A stretch of DNA of 64,000 bases from Gonatopus flavifemur. Its lineage: Eukaryota; Arthropoda; Insecta; Hymenoptera; Dryinidae. The translations under genes were made by a program, and so were the position numbers. The stretch covers positions 59,946,001 to 60,010,000 of the forward strand of contig JAFFJZ010000001.1 in NCBI GenBank assembly GCA_018340375.1, given 5' to 3'. Below are positions 1-10,595 of this stretch, piece after piece. The notes beneath the pieces are model-generated. The model was not told where the DNA came from and made no database searches. It worked only from the letters and a program-made list of their open reading frames with translations. Within the stretch, counting starts at the first letter, position 1. Each line of letters opens with the position of its first letter.

Positions 1-895
1 CATTCCTGTTTTCCAAAGATCACTCTTACGTCAAGGATTTCATTCGGAATCGTGAAATAGTTTTCATTTCACACAGAAAGGCGGAAGCAGTATTATATTA
101 CCACATTCCATGGAATTCCTCGAGTCCTTACACCCTTTAAATGGTTCGCGGTCGACTCCAAACATCCAACAACTCTCCGAGCATTTTACAGCGCACTTCA
201 CGATCTCACTTAAGATAGGTTCTCTGTATGTTGATTTTATGATAAGAGTTTGAGATCTAGTTTCACTTGGTACAATCTAGAACGATTGATAAGATTTCTT
301 ACAGCACTGTGAATTGAGTTTATATACTATAATTGTGTAATCAAACGAATGAAGCGTTAATTAAACAATAATTATCACCCCAAGCAGTCGATTTCACTTG
401 ACTAGTTCAGCTTCAATGAAGTCTTAGAGAAAATCATTCAATCTAAAATCAATTTTATCACGTCGTCAGACTTGAATTACTGCGAAAGGTGACTTAAAGT
501 TCTCTTCAACTCATCGACAAAAGAAGTATTGGTTATCAACTCGTTATTCTCAAAAGCTCATAGTGTTGTTACCAAGTATCAGAAAATGTACCAAATGGCA
601 TGAGGAAGAATTTGAAAAACTGTGAAGAAGCATGTATCAATTTGATACTGGTTGATCGTAACGTCCGTGGACAATTAATCTGTGATACAAGCTCTGCAAT
701 TAACACACTCTCGTTACTCTTGATCTCTATGTGATCACTGGAGAGTGGGAATCGAAATTTCTCCTCGCCTTTGGCTATCGATCTCTTCCATAGATCAGAG
801 AGTCACGACACGTTATGAGTAATAGAGGTACTCGTATTTACTCTCATTTGTATTTCCTCACGGCCGGAGTTGATACGCTATTTTTTGTCACACTC
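1..895. other. unassigned AT-rich sequence
   Basis: No reading frame, splice pattern or repeat structure that I can support was seen here. The region ends at the left border of the palindromic element that starts at 898. Confidence 0.5.
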
Positions 896-1036
896 TATAC
901 GGAAAAAAAAGATTGTAGGTCAGTTCTCCTAATCCTTTTCTCCTAAAAGTGTATGGTCCTAAAATGAATAGTCCTAAAATAATGTGAGTCCTAAAACATT
1001 GTCTCCTAAAAAAATGATTACTAACATGCAAGTTAC

Positions 1037-1172
1037 CTTGAAAATTAGATGGTATGTTTTGCGATTCTTGTATGCTCATAGGATTCGGTGGAATATCTCG
1101 CAAACGTTCTCGTGTGATCGCTTTCCGCAGGTTTTGACGATTGGGTAGTTGTGACAAAACTTCCTTTGGTAC
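1037..1172 (-). CDS. second exon of the FLYWCH protein
   Basis: After a roughly 56-bp intron with acceptor ACCGAAG, the frame continues in phase 0 as VPKEVLSQLPNRQNLRKAIT and on to an N-rich segment. It ends at a GTAACT donor (1036-1031). The K/R/N-rich linker with RxxLRKAIxRxR resembles the segment that follows FLYWCH in MULE-associated insect proteins. No later exon was found inside the TIRs, so the protein is truncated or would splice to outside sequence. The short intron (1173-1228) is typical of transposon genes. Confidence 0.55.
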
Positions 1173-1228
1173 CTTCGGTGTAAATGTAATGTCAAATATT
1201 CATGAATCAAAGTAATATTCGAATATAC

Positions 1229-1544
1229 CTTAGGCATTTCAGTTCGTAAAATTTGCGCTGGCGGTGCCTCAGGATGTTCCTTCGCTTTTCTTTTCATGCT
1301 AGTCACAACTTTGTGAGCTGCAACTTCTTCTAAATTCGGAGCGTGAGAATGTAAGGACTTGTCTGGTGCCTTGTGAATAAGAATACCTACACCCGTGGAA
1401 GACGTAATCGCGGTGGGATTACATGTAGGTTTTCTTTTGCAATGCCAATATGTTTTTCCTGAAACCTCATTACGTTTATAATAGAGGAATCCATCGATAT
1501 GAAGTAAGAAACCTCTTCCACTCGCTGAGGCGATAATTTCAGCC
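1229..1544 (-). CDS. FLYWCH-type zinc-finger exon (transposon-borne)
   Basis: Read on the minus strand from an ATTAG acceptor at 1545-1546, the exon encodes a FLYWCH-like finger. It has aromatic FLLHIDGFLYYKRN, then TYWHC, a CKRKPTC pair and a closing HSH, giving the expected Cys2-His2 spacing. A basic stretch follows (VTSMKRKAKEHPEAPP). FLYWCH domains bind zinc and usually DNA or protein. The exon ends after EMPK at a GTATAT donor (1228-1227). It lies inside the 1-kb TIR element, so it is more likely element cargo than a host gene. The open frame extends upstream to 1711, but the acceptor at 1545 fits better because the upstream residues look unlike protein. Confidence 0.65.
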
Positions 1545-2267
1545 CTAATGAATACAATAATTTGGAATATTATTATTAAAAGATTGTGAATAATGTTAAC
1601 CAAAGAATTTAAGTGTGACGTGTAACCAAAAGTTGAATTGTAATCAACAGAAGTGAACTTTGTGACAAGTGAACAGCTCAAAGAAGAAAGACAATCGAGC
1701 GAATCGAGCATCTTTAAGAGTTCATGGTTTCAATCCAAATGTTATTATATTATATTAGGAATTCATGTTTTTTGAAAAATGTAAATTAGGAGAAATGGAT
1801 GATTAGGAGGAATAGATTAGGAAAAGAAAGTTTAGGACTCGCACTCTATTAGGAATTCATATTTTTTAGGACTTACAGATTAGGAGAAAAGGATTAGGAG
1901 AACTGACCCCTCCCAAAAAAAAGATTAGTTGAACTAACTATTCAACTTGTAAGCGCATATGGACCCACTTTTTTTCGTTAGAATAACAAATTAATCAATT
2001 GATTTACCCAATTTAAAACGATTTACTCACGAAATTAGTTGAATTAACGGAAAAAGTTGCTATTCTAACGAAAAAAAGTGGGCCCATATGCGCTTACAAG
2101 TTAAAGAGTTATTGCAACTAATCTTTTTTTTCCGTGTATTACCCCAAACATTATCTTTCGGGATTATCCTTTACAATTAGATTTGTGGTGTCTTGTGCAA
2201 TGTGAAACGAGAGTGTTCTGGCCAGACATCGATTTATATTGACTTATGGTTCTATCTATTAGCTCGA

Positions 2268-2545
2268 CACGGAAGAAATGAGTAGTCCAAATTTTCGTTG
2301 ACTGGTACTTATACCAATTTTGGACGGAGCACAAGTTTGAAAAGAATTCGTATACTGGATTTTAATAATTCGTTAACTGTGTTGACTGTGCGAACAATGG
2401 AATCCACTTTTTATTTTCATCATCGAAATAATGGAAAGAGTCAACGAATTAATAAAATCCAGTGTACGAATTCTTCTCCAAATTGTGCTCCGTTCAAAAG
2501 TGACATACTAGTCAACGAAAATTTGGATCACTGATTTTTTCCGTG
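2268..2545. mobile_element. palindromic MITE, CACGGA-end family
   Basis: The left end CACGGAAGAAATGAG and right end TTTTTTCCGTG bound inverted arms. The segment GTCCAAATTTTCGTTGACT on the left returns inverted as AGTCAACGAAAATTTGG on the right. The 78-codon frame at 2298-2534 is simply the hairpin read through and is not called as a gene. Confidence 0.7.
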
Positions 2546-2601
2546 TATCGACTATTCGTTAATTTATATGCTTAGTCGCCTTCAGCGACTCTTATGGCAA
2601 T

Positions 2602-2837
2602 CCCTGGTTAAAAGAATCCATCGAATCTGACAAATGAAATCCAATGAGATTTGGTCAGAACATTATGCAAGTTTAATCGTAATTTGGTAATATTTGACCA
2701 GATTCAACGAGATTCACATAAAAGTTCTCAACAAATCTCATTGAAAAGTCACCGGTGAGATTTCGTCAGGTCATTGTCCACGTTTAATTGTAATTTAATG
2801 AGATTTGGTCAGAATCAATGGGTTCTTTTAACCAAGG
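2602..2837. mobile_element. inverted-repeat MITE, CCCTGGTTAA-end family
   Basis: CCCTGGTTAAAAGAATCCAT at the left is matched by ATGGGTTCTTTTAACCAAGG at the right. The interior repeats a GAGATTTGGTCAGA motif on both strands. Relatives with the same ends are at 54603-54828 and 61847-62127. Confidence 0.65.
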
Positions 2838-2860
2838 ATTTCAACGGTATGTATGATTTT

Positions 2861-3328
2861 TAGACATCGGATTATATGGACTATCAAAATGCCAAAATAT
2901 GCATGCAAATATGCGAAGAAGCAGAACAAAATATGCACATATGCACTAATAAAAGTCACAATTTCATTTGAAATCAACATTTTATTATTTAGATATCAAA
3001 TCTAGTGTTTATAAATCGAATAGATCTTTGCGAGATCCACAATCTTTCTTTGAAAAATGAAGACCCAACAATACAATTATTTGTTTCCAACGAGTAGATT
3101 TTTCAGAATACAACTATGGAGAATTTAACAGGAAACAAATTCGATGGTACGTCGAAATGCCTTGAAAAATGCTGTTTGACTCAAAAACCAATATTTATGT
3201 CTAAATTTATGGAAAGTCTTTAAAAATGTACAATGAAATATGCATTATCACTGGGAAAATATCATTATATGCAAAATTTGAAGGAAAAGTAATTGGAATA
3301 TACGCAAATGCATATAATCCAATGTCTA
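2861..3328. mobile_element. hAT-like MITE
   Basis: An 18-bp terminal inverted repeat, TAGACATCGGATTATATG, is matched by CATATAATCCAATGTCTA with one mismatch. The eight bases outside are ATGATTTT on the left and CTGATTTT on the right (7 of 8 identical), as expected for an hAT 8-bp duplication. The interior is full of AATATGCA motifs. It has no transposase. Confidence 0.7.
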
Positions 3329-3596
3329 CTGATTTTCTCATATTGGTACAATCCACGATTTTGTATGCAGCTTCTTTTTGAAGTAATTATATTGATTTGA
3401 TTCAACTGGATTATTATCTCATCATTTCGAATATCCTATCGAATAAAAATCTTCACGGAGAAAACAAAACATCGGTGAGTATTTTATCAGACACGACTGG
3501 CTCGTGTTATGAAAACAAAAGCAGTCTAGCAACATTGGTTACTCCCAAGTGTGTATCAACGGCGGGCCCAATCTACGCCCAGAGTGGGTGTCCATA

Positions 3597-3810
3597 CACG
3601 GAAAAAATAATTTAGCCGCAGCAGCTAAGTAGCTAGCACGGACACGGACAGCCATTGAGTTAGCTCCTGCAGCTGTTACCGCAAATAAATTAACTACAAA
3701 TGCAAATTTTTTCGCTGTCACAGCTAAAATTCAGCTGCAGGAGCCAATTTAATGGCTGTCCGTGTCCGTGCTAGCTACTTAGCTGCTGCAGCTAAATTAT
3801 TTTTTCCGTA
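3597..3810. mobile_element. palindromic MITE, CACGGA-end family, with TA duplication
   Basis: CACGGAAAAAATAATTTAGC on the left and its inverse ending TTTTTTCCGTA on the right enclose arms of about 90 bp. The arms are nearly perfect (AGCTAAGTAGCTAGCACGGA and its inverse). TA flanks both sides (3595-3596 and 3811-3812). The insertion splits a GGGCC-rich repeat: sequence before (GTGGGTGTCCA) and after (CTGCCCAACGTGG) rejoins through a single TA. Confidence 0.8.
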
Positions 3811-4133
3811 TACTGCCCAACGTGGGGCCAAGCTGGGCAGACAAATGGGGCCAACCCTGAGATGATAACATCGTTCCCAGCTTGACTGTATTGCTTTGCC
3901 CGAGGATTGATAACACCATAGGCCCAGCATGAACCCAGACTAGGCAATCAACACTGCCCTTTCCTTTTTTTTTGGAATTGGAAAATCGCTTTGAATTCTA
4001 CCCCAGCGGGCATGAATTTCAGCCCCACTTTGGCCCAGTCTTGGGCCTACTGTTGAGCCCCATCCTGCGTGTATGGGCCTAAGACTGGACCAAAGTGGGA
4101 CCAAAATTCATGCACGCTGAAGATTGTACATAT

Positions 4134-4356
4134 ACTGTCAGAAATATCTGGAAGTTTTTTTTCAATTACGTACATGAAATGAGGTTCATATACATTCTGC
4201 GTTAAATTTAATGTACAAAAACATGAAAGGACTATAGATCATGCTATAGTTTACGTTAAATTTCATATAAAATGTGCATGAAACCGAATTCATGTACGTA
4301 TTTGAAAGAAACTTCCAGTAAAAACATTGAAATTAATGCAGAAATTTTTAACAGTG
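4134..4356. mobile_element. inverted-repeat MITE, copy 1 of a two-copy family
   Basis: The unit starts ACTGTCAGAAATATCTGGAA and ends AATTTTTAACAGTG. Internal arms TACATGAA...TTAAATTTAATGTAC fold back around a CTATAGATCATGCTATAG centre. The same unit is present in the opposite orientation at 21948-22158, including the ACTATAG core, which shows it is a dispersed family. Confidence 0.7.
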
Positions 4357-4669
4357 TACATGCTCGGGATATAAATTCACCCCAATCTTGGCCTAACGCT
4401 GGTCCAAATTGGGGCCGAGTTGAAATGTGCCCGCACTAAGATTCATTGTTTCGATTTTCTACCAACCATAATTGTATGGGAAGGCACAACACGGCCAAGA
4501 TTGGGCCAACGTGAGTCCCATCGTCATTCTCCAATACTAGGTTAAAGAGGATGGACCCAGCCTGGGACCCATTCTCGTTATAGGCAATACATGATTGGGC
4601 TGCGTAGATATAAACCAATCGTGTCTGCACAACAGACAATACTGTGAAGACATGACTGATTCATGTCTA

Positions 4670-4968
4670 CCCGAGCAGAAAAAATGTATGGCCAGCCTCA
4701 TGTTCCATATGGGCCCGATCGGGCAGTGATTGGGCTCACCTTTCTTTGGCACACCTGATCTGGTCCTGATGAGGCCACGATTTGGTCCGCCTGATTAGGG
4801 TTAACCAGACCTGGTCCTGATAGGTTCGTAATTTGACATACCCTACCTTAGTTCGTTACATCGGGCTTTGATACAACGGTACGTTACATTCCATATGAGG
4901 GCCTGATTTGAAATAAGGCTTTCCAGATCGGGTCCTGATCGAACACCCAATATGAATTTCTGCTCGGG
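4670..4968. mobile_element. inverted-repeat MITE, CCCGAGCAGAAA-end family, with TA duplication
   Basis: The ends are CCCGAGCAGAAAA and TTTCTGCTCGGG, with TA outside both (4668-4669, 4969-4970). The interior carries GATCTGGTCCTGAT / ATCAGGACCAGATC motifs. A second copy is at 39329-39572, and a third set of related ends (CCCGACTAGAAATT...TTCCACTCGGG) is at 41944-42660. Confidence 0.75.
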
Positions 4969-4969
4969 T

Positions 4970-6460
4970 ATGCATCAACAATTAGGGTTAAAATTATTTT
5001 TTTTTTATAACACGCGCCAGTCGTATCGGAAAAATACTCCCTGATGTTTCATTTTCTCCGTGTTCCTTCCAAGGTAATTTTCGGTTCCCTTTACATACAG
5101 TCCGTTTTTGTCTCATTCGATTTAGATTTTCTACAACTTCCGGTTCGATCGATTATTTCATCACTCCGAATATCTTGTTTACTTTGGAATTTCAATGTCC
5201 GTATAACGAAGGCCGATACAGATACTGTGAAGTTTGTATTGTATATAATGAATTTCCTTGATTTTTATATCCAAAGTGATTGATTTTGAATTGAACTGTA
5301 CTCGATCTGCAGTTGAAGGAAATTTCAAAATCACACCTAAATATTCATCTACACACAAAATCAATATTTTCAAGATCAAAATCTAATGCGAGAGATGTGT
5401 TCTGAATATAATTGAAATGAATGAACAATTTCAAAAGTTTGAATACAGTTCGGAGTGTGCATAGCAGAGTTTGTGAACTTCAATTAATCACTTCTTTAAC
5501 GCTGTGGATAATTATTCTACTCAGTAACAAATCAATGCCGTCGTAAAAAGATATTTTACACGCACTATATTTTCTATATACACAATTCTAAATCAATTAC
5601 CACACTTTTCATAACTTTGAATAATTTTATTAGAATATAATTTGTGATAATCATTGAAAAATTTGATAATGTATATAGTATAAAAATAACGTGTAAGGTT
5701 CGAATGTTATTACACTTTTTCGATTATTACATTGACGACAAAGTTTTAGATTTTCATCCCTCACGTAAGTATCTTCCTGGTGTTTCACGGTGAAAATGTA
5801 CTTAGGAAGTCGCTCCCAAGAGGTCCAAAAGAGAAAAAACATAGGTTTAACCTCTTTGATGCGATCAATTCGCTGTTCCGAGTGGAGTGAATATTTTTTT
5901 ATTTCACTTCAGGGTCATTTTAGTACAAGTTTTTCAAAGAGAAGCACTTGGGAGAAGTTTCCTTCGAGGGATAATATATGAAGAATGTATGGAACGTGTA
6001 TGAAATATATATAATTCGTACGCTATTTTTACTTGGACTGTGGAAAAATGATCTATGGGATGTTGAAATTTACAACTATCACTTGCAAAGTGTCTTGAAA
6101 CAATAAATCACATATCTGAGTGGAAATCAGTCTGAAATTTTACCTTTTTTCATCTGATTGTGGAGCAAGACTGTTCCAACCATTGACGAACATTGGCAGA
6201 GCTTGGGGAGGAAGCTTGCCAATGTGGCCAAGGACAGGATGAATTACTTGTTTGAAATTCACGGACATGATAAGAGCGTATTATTTTCTTGTTGGTTATT
6301 GGTACTGTCCTTTGATACGTATGCGGGATTTCAAGTCAATATATTCAATTGCTGCAAAGCCACTTGTCTGATGTTGTTGAGCAGAAGAGTTGCAAGAAAT
6401 TTTCTTTGCGGAATGAACTTCCTTCTCCGCGGAAATGTTGAGGATATTACAGAAGGTCTT
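4970..6460. other. unassigned sequence with one open frame of unknown meaning
   Basis: No repeat border was recognised. An open plus-strand frame from about 6150 to 6517 (119 codons from its ATG at 6158) follows a pyrimidine tract. It encodes a polar start (EHWQSLGRKLANVAKDRMNY) and a Cys-rich second half. I do not recognise it. Its last third overlaps the MITE at 6463-6571, so it is either chance or an unknown exon. Confidence 0.3.
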
Positions 6461-6462
6461 TG

Positions 6463-6571
6463 CCCTCACACCACCACAGTCCGAGAAGAATTCTTGAAGA
6501 ATTCATCAAGAACATAATCAGTTCAATAAGAATTCTTTATGAATTCTTCTGGGACTTTAGGGCGGTGTGGG
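6463..6571. mobile_element. short palindromic MITE (ACCACAGTCC family), copy 1
   Basis: CACACCACCACAGTCC at the left is mirrored by a diverged GGACTTTAGGGCGGTGTGGG at the right. The interior has an inverted AAGAATTCTT core. Further copies are at 7053-7161 and 63241-63339. Confidence 0.65.
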
Positions 6572-7052
6572 TGGTGATGAGATTATATGGCGAAAAGTGT
6601 TCACAAGTGATACAAGGCCTCCAAAACAATTGATTAATAATAAGAAAACAATAGGAACAAGTTGGGAAAAAGTTCATTCGTGAAATTATTAATATTTAGA
6701 ACAAGTAACTGTCGAATCGGAGAATAAAAGCATTCCTGAAAAATTGTTGTAATGAACTTACAAACATCAGTTCACAGTTTCATTGTGAGAAATAACAATA
6801 AGACTATTAACTTCCAATATCCCTACTATGAACTTTTGGTGGAATCACTACGAATATTCTTTAGCGATGCTTTTTTTCCCTAAATTGACAGTCAATTTCC
6901 TAAATATGAATAATTTCGATTCTTCCGTGTAGTTACCAAATTTGTATTTTGTTATGGCGGTATAAATATTTATTGCATGCGAATCTTTCATGATGCACAC
7001 AAATGAAATTGATTAACTATCAACAAACGTTTATTTCTACTGAATATCGCTT

Positions 7053-7161
7053 CTCTCACAGCACCACAGTCCCAGAAGAATTCTTAAAGAACTCATAAAA
7101 AACACAATCAGTTCAATACAAATTCCTCATGAATTCTTGTGGGACTGTGGTGCTGTGTGGG
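7053..7161. mobile_element. short palindromic MITE (ACCACAGTCC family), copy 2
   Basis: CTCACAGCACCACAGTCCCA is matched at the right by GGGACTGTGGTGCTGTGTGG, a better preserved hairpin than copy 1. The core is AAGAATTCTTAAAGAA. The GCAC...CACAG ends relate it to the CCCACACAGCAC families elsewhere in the window. Confidence 0.7.
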
Positions 7162-7861
7162 TTGTTGATCATCAACGGAATGTATTTGATTGAAATAAAA
7201 ATTTACTTCACCATCAGCAAATGTAAGTTTGTTAATTATAAACGAATCTTTCGTGCATAAACTGGCAACCTATTTTTGGAATATGATGAATTTTAATAAT
7301 ATCTCATTCTGAAAGCACATAATTCGCTTGATAAAAGAATTTAATGCAGCCACTTGTTGCATATTTGCCTCCCTATTCTACGGAACCATAATTTCATTTC
7401 ATTCAAGAGTATGCGTTCTCATAGAAAATCATTCAACAAGTTAAAAGAAACTCCTAAAAATTTGACAGAAAATTTCATATTAAATTTCATAACTACTTAT
7501 TGAATTTGAGAACATCCTTACATTCAAGGAATAATTATGGAATGTAAGAATTTGTTATTAAAATCCATAAATGACATAGATTTCTTGAAGAATTGAGAAA
7601 TCGTTATTTCACTTTAAAAGAATCTGTCTTGATTTTCATAAATTTATTATGAAACTATTCACATCACACAATCTATTAAATTTCATAATATATCAATTTC
7701 AATGATATAATTTTTAATTTTAAGAATTTCCTTCTTACTTTCAATAAGATATTTGTAAATTCAATAATTGTTTCGTTACTCAGCAACCTCCTAGCAACTT
7801 CTCAACAACAGTTGCTCCGTGTTGTTGGGAAGTTATCGCGAACTTTTCTACCACTTTGCTG

Positions 7862-8089
7862 CACTGAGAAAAATGTGTTTCGTAGGACTAGCAATAACTG
7901 AATTGTTGAAATTTTATTGTTGGATATACGATAATTTTTGTTCTTCTAACAACACATAGTTGTCTTGTTGACAATGAAATTACCAATTCAACAATCTTAA
8001 ACGATATTCTTACGATTTTATTGTGGGTTAATATATAACAATATTTTATTGTCAATTCAGCAATATTATTGCTAGTTTTTTTCTCCGTG
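7862..8089. mobile_element. palindromic MITE, CACTGAGAAAA / CTCCGTG ends
   Basis: The left end is CACTGAGAAAAATG and the right end TTTTTTTCTCCGTG. Arms share GACTAGCAATAA and TTATTGCTAG, and repeated TTGTTG/CAACAA blocks give the fold-back. It joins the CACTGAG and CACGGAG variants in one element, which suggests they are one superfamily. Confidence 0.65.
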
Positions 8090-8158
8090 TGTCTGGGTGC
8101 AACTACGGATGGTTTCTTGGTTTCGCTTCAAGAATCACCCCCTAGGAGTTCTTTAGTC

Positions 8159-8402
8159 CACGGAGGAAAGCATATGGGCCTGATTATCATTCGCTCTAGT
8201 TCTCATCGCAACTTTAAAATAGGAATGGAGCGATGACTCGCGATTTGGTGATCATTACGATATTAACCCATTTTTCCCATGGTAACGTAAACAGTTTGTC
8301 ATGCTCATTCCGATTCTGAATGGTACTTAATTACAATTTTGAAATATCTATCACCAAATTACTATTTATGATAGTAACCGTTACCATATACTTTTCTCCG
8401 TG
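8159..8402. mobile_element. palindromic MITE, CACGGAGG / CTCCGTG ends
   Basis: The left end CACGGAGGAAAGCATATGG and right end CCATATACTTTTCTCCGTG are inverted copies. The interior has ATCATTACGATATTAACC and a related inverted run near 8350-8385. Confidence 0.55.
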
Positions 8403-8554
8403 TATATTCTGAAACACCTTACATAACACAATATATACCCGGAAAAAATTTTAGAAATGTGAAAGTTCGAGATTTATATAACTCTAACAGTTATTTTTGG
8501 TTATGCAAGTTCAAAATTCGAATCTTCAGAGTTCAAAACAACATTGAACTCGTA

Positions 8555-9414
8555 GAGGAAGGTCGGATAAAACCGGGTACCATAACTTCAATCGGTCATA
8601 GAGAAGTTCCTATTAGCAATAGATTAACCAACCAAAGCTTTTCAGTTTCCTTATTCATTCATTAACAACATACTATTCGTATATTGCTGTAAAATTGATA
8701 CAATCTTTTTTATATTCGTTCTAGTCAAAAGGTACAAAAACCTGGTTCCACTCCATGGGTTGGGTAAAACCGGGTACTCGTTTAAATCAATGCAAAACAC
8801 TTCTGAATTGTGAAATTTTTAGCACCAACTGTTGAGTTCGATAAAAATGCCGGAAACGGACGTGAGTCATGTTTGAAAATTGATGTATTTTGACCAACTA
8901 AAAAAAATTGTTCAGAGAAAGAATTTTTTTGCGGCCAACTCAGTTGAGAACAAAAGGGATCTTCAAGAATGAACATGTTTTGATGACTATTCTAGAATAA
9001 AAACACAAATTCTGTTAAATTTCATAAATTGGAAGATACAATCTCAAGTACCCGGTTTGACCTCACAGCAACTTGTTGAGGTCAATATGGCTTAGATAGA
9101 TTATGCGTTGCTCTAGGCGAATTATTAAAGAATGAAAATACGCAGGAAAACATGCTCAATTGAAGTATGTACGCGCCTCTTTCTTGAGAGAGTGGTGAGG
9201 CACTTGAAACTCACTATGCAAATGCAAGAACTTTGACAATTTTTTCGCAGAAAACTTTAAACAACGTTCTAAGTGAGAAAGAGCGTTGCATCGATGCTGT
9301 TGTTCTCTCTAACTGCTCAAAATATCTACTGCTACTAGTCCAAGCGTTTGCTATCAGAAAGAAGCACTAATCAGGGAGATATTGAGGTACCCGGTTTTAT
9401 CCAACTCTTCCCTG
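8555..9414. mobile_element. TIR element with CCGGGTACC-type subterminal repeats
   Basis: Terminal sequences GAGGAAGGTCGGATAAAACC and the inverse GGTTTTATCCAACTCTTCC lie between TA dinucleotides (8553-8554, 9415-9416). The motif ACCCGGTTT / AAACCGGGT recurs at 8570, 8767, 9051 and 9389. It is 860 bp long with no convincing protein. Confidence 0.65.
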
Positions 9415-9416
9415 TA

Positions 9417-9770
9417 GTCACACGATCCACGCCATTAAATCCAATAGTTTGGCGTGAGAGTCCGATGGCTTAAGCTCTCGCAGTTCGACACAGTTTTACA
9501 CACGGAGAGAAAAGTATTGCTGGCATAACAAGCAGGTCTATTACTATAGCACCTACAAAGAAATTTAGCTGTAAGAGCAAGAAAAATGATTGACACCACT
9601 ACATTTTTTCGGTGACATAAACACATTTGTTAACAGAACTAACGTCTTAGTTGCTGTAGTGAATATTTTTGCAAGGACAACAAATTTCTTTGTAGGCGCT
9701 ATAGTAGCAAACCATTTTTTCTCCGTGCAGACACATAAACTATTGGATTTAATGACATGGATCGTGTGAC
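9417..9770. mobile_element. palindromic MITE (GTCACACGATCC ends), TA-flanked
   Basis: GTCACACGATCCACGCCATT is mirrored by GACATGGATCGTGTGAC, and AATCCAATAGTTT by AAACTATTGGATT. TA flanks both sides and the left TA is shared with the end of the neighbouring element. The centre is occupied by the MITE at 9501-9727. Confidence 0.7.
9501..9727. mobile_element. palindromic MITE family Y, copy 1, CA duplication
   Basis: The ends are CACGGAGAGAAAAGTATTGC and TTTTTTCTCCGTG. CA stands immediately outside each end (9499-9500, 9728-9729). Internal arms CTACAAAGAAATT and AATTTCTTTGTAG pair. A second copy at 10596-11124 is interrupted by another element, so this copy serves as the empty-site reference. 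Confidence 0.8.
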
Positions 9771-10595
9771 TATAAGAGTTCGATGTTGTTTTGAACTTTT
9801 ACAATTCAATTTTCTTAACCGAGTCAAGTCAAAAAGTTGCACTGTTACTGTTCAAATTACATTTGAACTCTTTCAGTACAAACGGTTGTTTTGACTCAGT
9901 CCTCAAATTTTTCCCGTGCACATAGGAATAATATTAATGGTAAATTAATGTGTATTTTGGATAACTTCGAAATGTATAGATACACGTACGCTCTGATACA
10001 AAACCTCCCATGTTCGATGAATATGATCGAACTTTCATCGTTCTACCATCTGAATGCTATCTCATGTGATTGAATATTCATGAAACACTCATGTACATAT
10101 CCTCTATACGGATACATCACATATCCCATAAATGTTTATTAACGTGTAATAACATTCACCCCCAAAAAATAACATTATATGATGGAATCTCATGAATGAT
10201 TCATTCCCGATTCATACCAATGTATATTTTCGATTATCGTGACAACATTTATAACTCTGGAGGTTTTCGACCTAAATTGAACACGAATGAATCGAAAGAT
10301 CGTTCCAACGAAGCCGTACGTCGATTCAAATTTTCAAGTGGAATTATAATTGCACAAGGCCGAGTTTTCAGCCAATTTTCATGACAAAGTGAAACAGCCA
10401 TTTTATATCTCAAGGTTTTGACGCTGATTCAAAATGATTGCGATGAGCTAGATACGGTACGATAAAGTTGGATTTCTTAAATTTGTTACTTTTTTGTCAT
10501 TTTTACATACAAGATTTGTCAATGATGTAGATTGTACACGCAGAGAAGAAATCTTGCTGAAAAAGCTGTTCCGGAAAATCTGCTTTGCTAAATTA

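Larger units (their letters stand above)
915..1914 (-). mobile_element. 1,000-bp TIR element carrying a FLYWCH exon (MULE-like)
   Basis: Inverted ends (GGTCAGTTCTCCTAATCC at 918 and its reverse complement ending at 1908) enclose subterminal TCCTAAAA / TTAGGA repeats. The same 12-base tract, A8GATT, stands immediately outside both ends (903-914 and 1915-1926). Only one copy is expected in the surrounding palindrome, so it reads as a target duplication of about 9-12 bp, the size made by Mutator-like elements. FLYWCH domains often accompany MULE-type transposases in animals (family knowledge). No transposase core is visible here, so this is probably a deleted or gene-carrying non-autonomous copy. 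Confidence 0.75.
898..2136. mobile_element. palindromic MITE of the CACGGA-end family, split by a second element
   Basis: The ends are TACGGAAAAAAAAGATT on the left and its inverted copy ending CCGTG on the right. TA lies on each side (896-897 and 2137-2138), which looks like a target-site duplication. After 1923 the arms continue as inverted copies with a shared AAGCGCATATGG motif near 1955 and 2090, so the whole unit folds into a hairpin. It is interrupted by the 1,000-bp element at 915-1914. It has no coding capacity of its own, so a transposase must have come from elsewhere. Confidence 0.8.
3550..4440. repeat. GGGCC / TTGGCCCAA-rich repeat region
   Basis: The stretch outside the inserted MITE repeats short motifs such as TTGGGCC, TGGGGCCAA and GGGCATGAATTT on both strands. 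A clear inverted repeat spans 4004-4119 (CAGCGGGCATGAATTTCAGC with TTCATGCACGCTG). GC content is well above the surroundings. A related GGCCCAA-type sequence lies at 31.9-32.5 kb and GCCAAG-type sequence at 16.7-17.6 kb. Confidence 0.5.
8438..9918. mobile_element. palindromic element (CCCGGAAAAAATTT ends) holding two further insertions and a third nested in one of them
   Basis: The left border CCCGGAAAAAATTTTAG is mirrored by CAAATTTTTCCCG near 9905-9917. Arms share GTTCAAAACAACATTGAACTC and the inverse TTCGATGTTGTTTTGAACTT. Between the arm tips lie, in order, an element at 8555-9414, a single TA, and a palindrome at 9417-9770, which itself contains the MITE at 9501-9727. Confidence 0.6.

Noticed and set aside
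2298..2534. 78-codon plus-strand frame
   Set aside because: It lies entirely inside a palindromic MITE and mirrors its arms.
6158..6517. 119-codon plus-strand frame taken as a possible gene
   Set aside because: No recognisable domain, no downstream exon, and its end runs into a MITE; kept only as a note.
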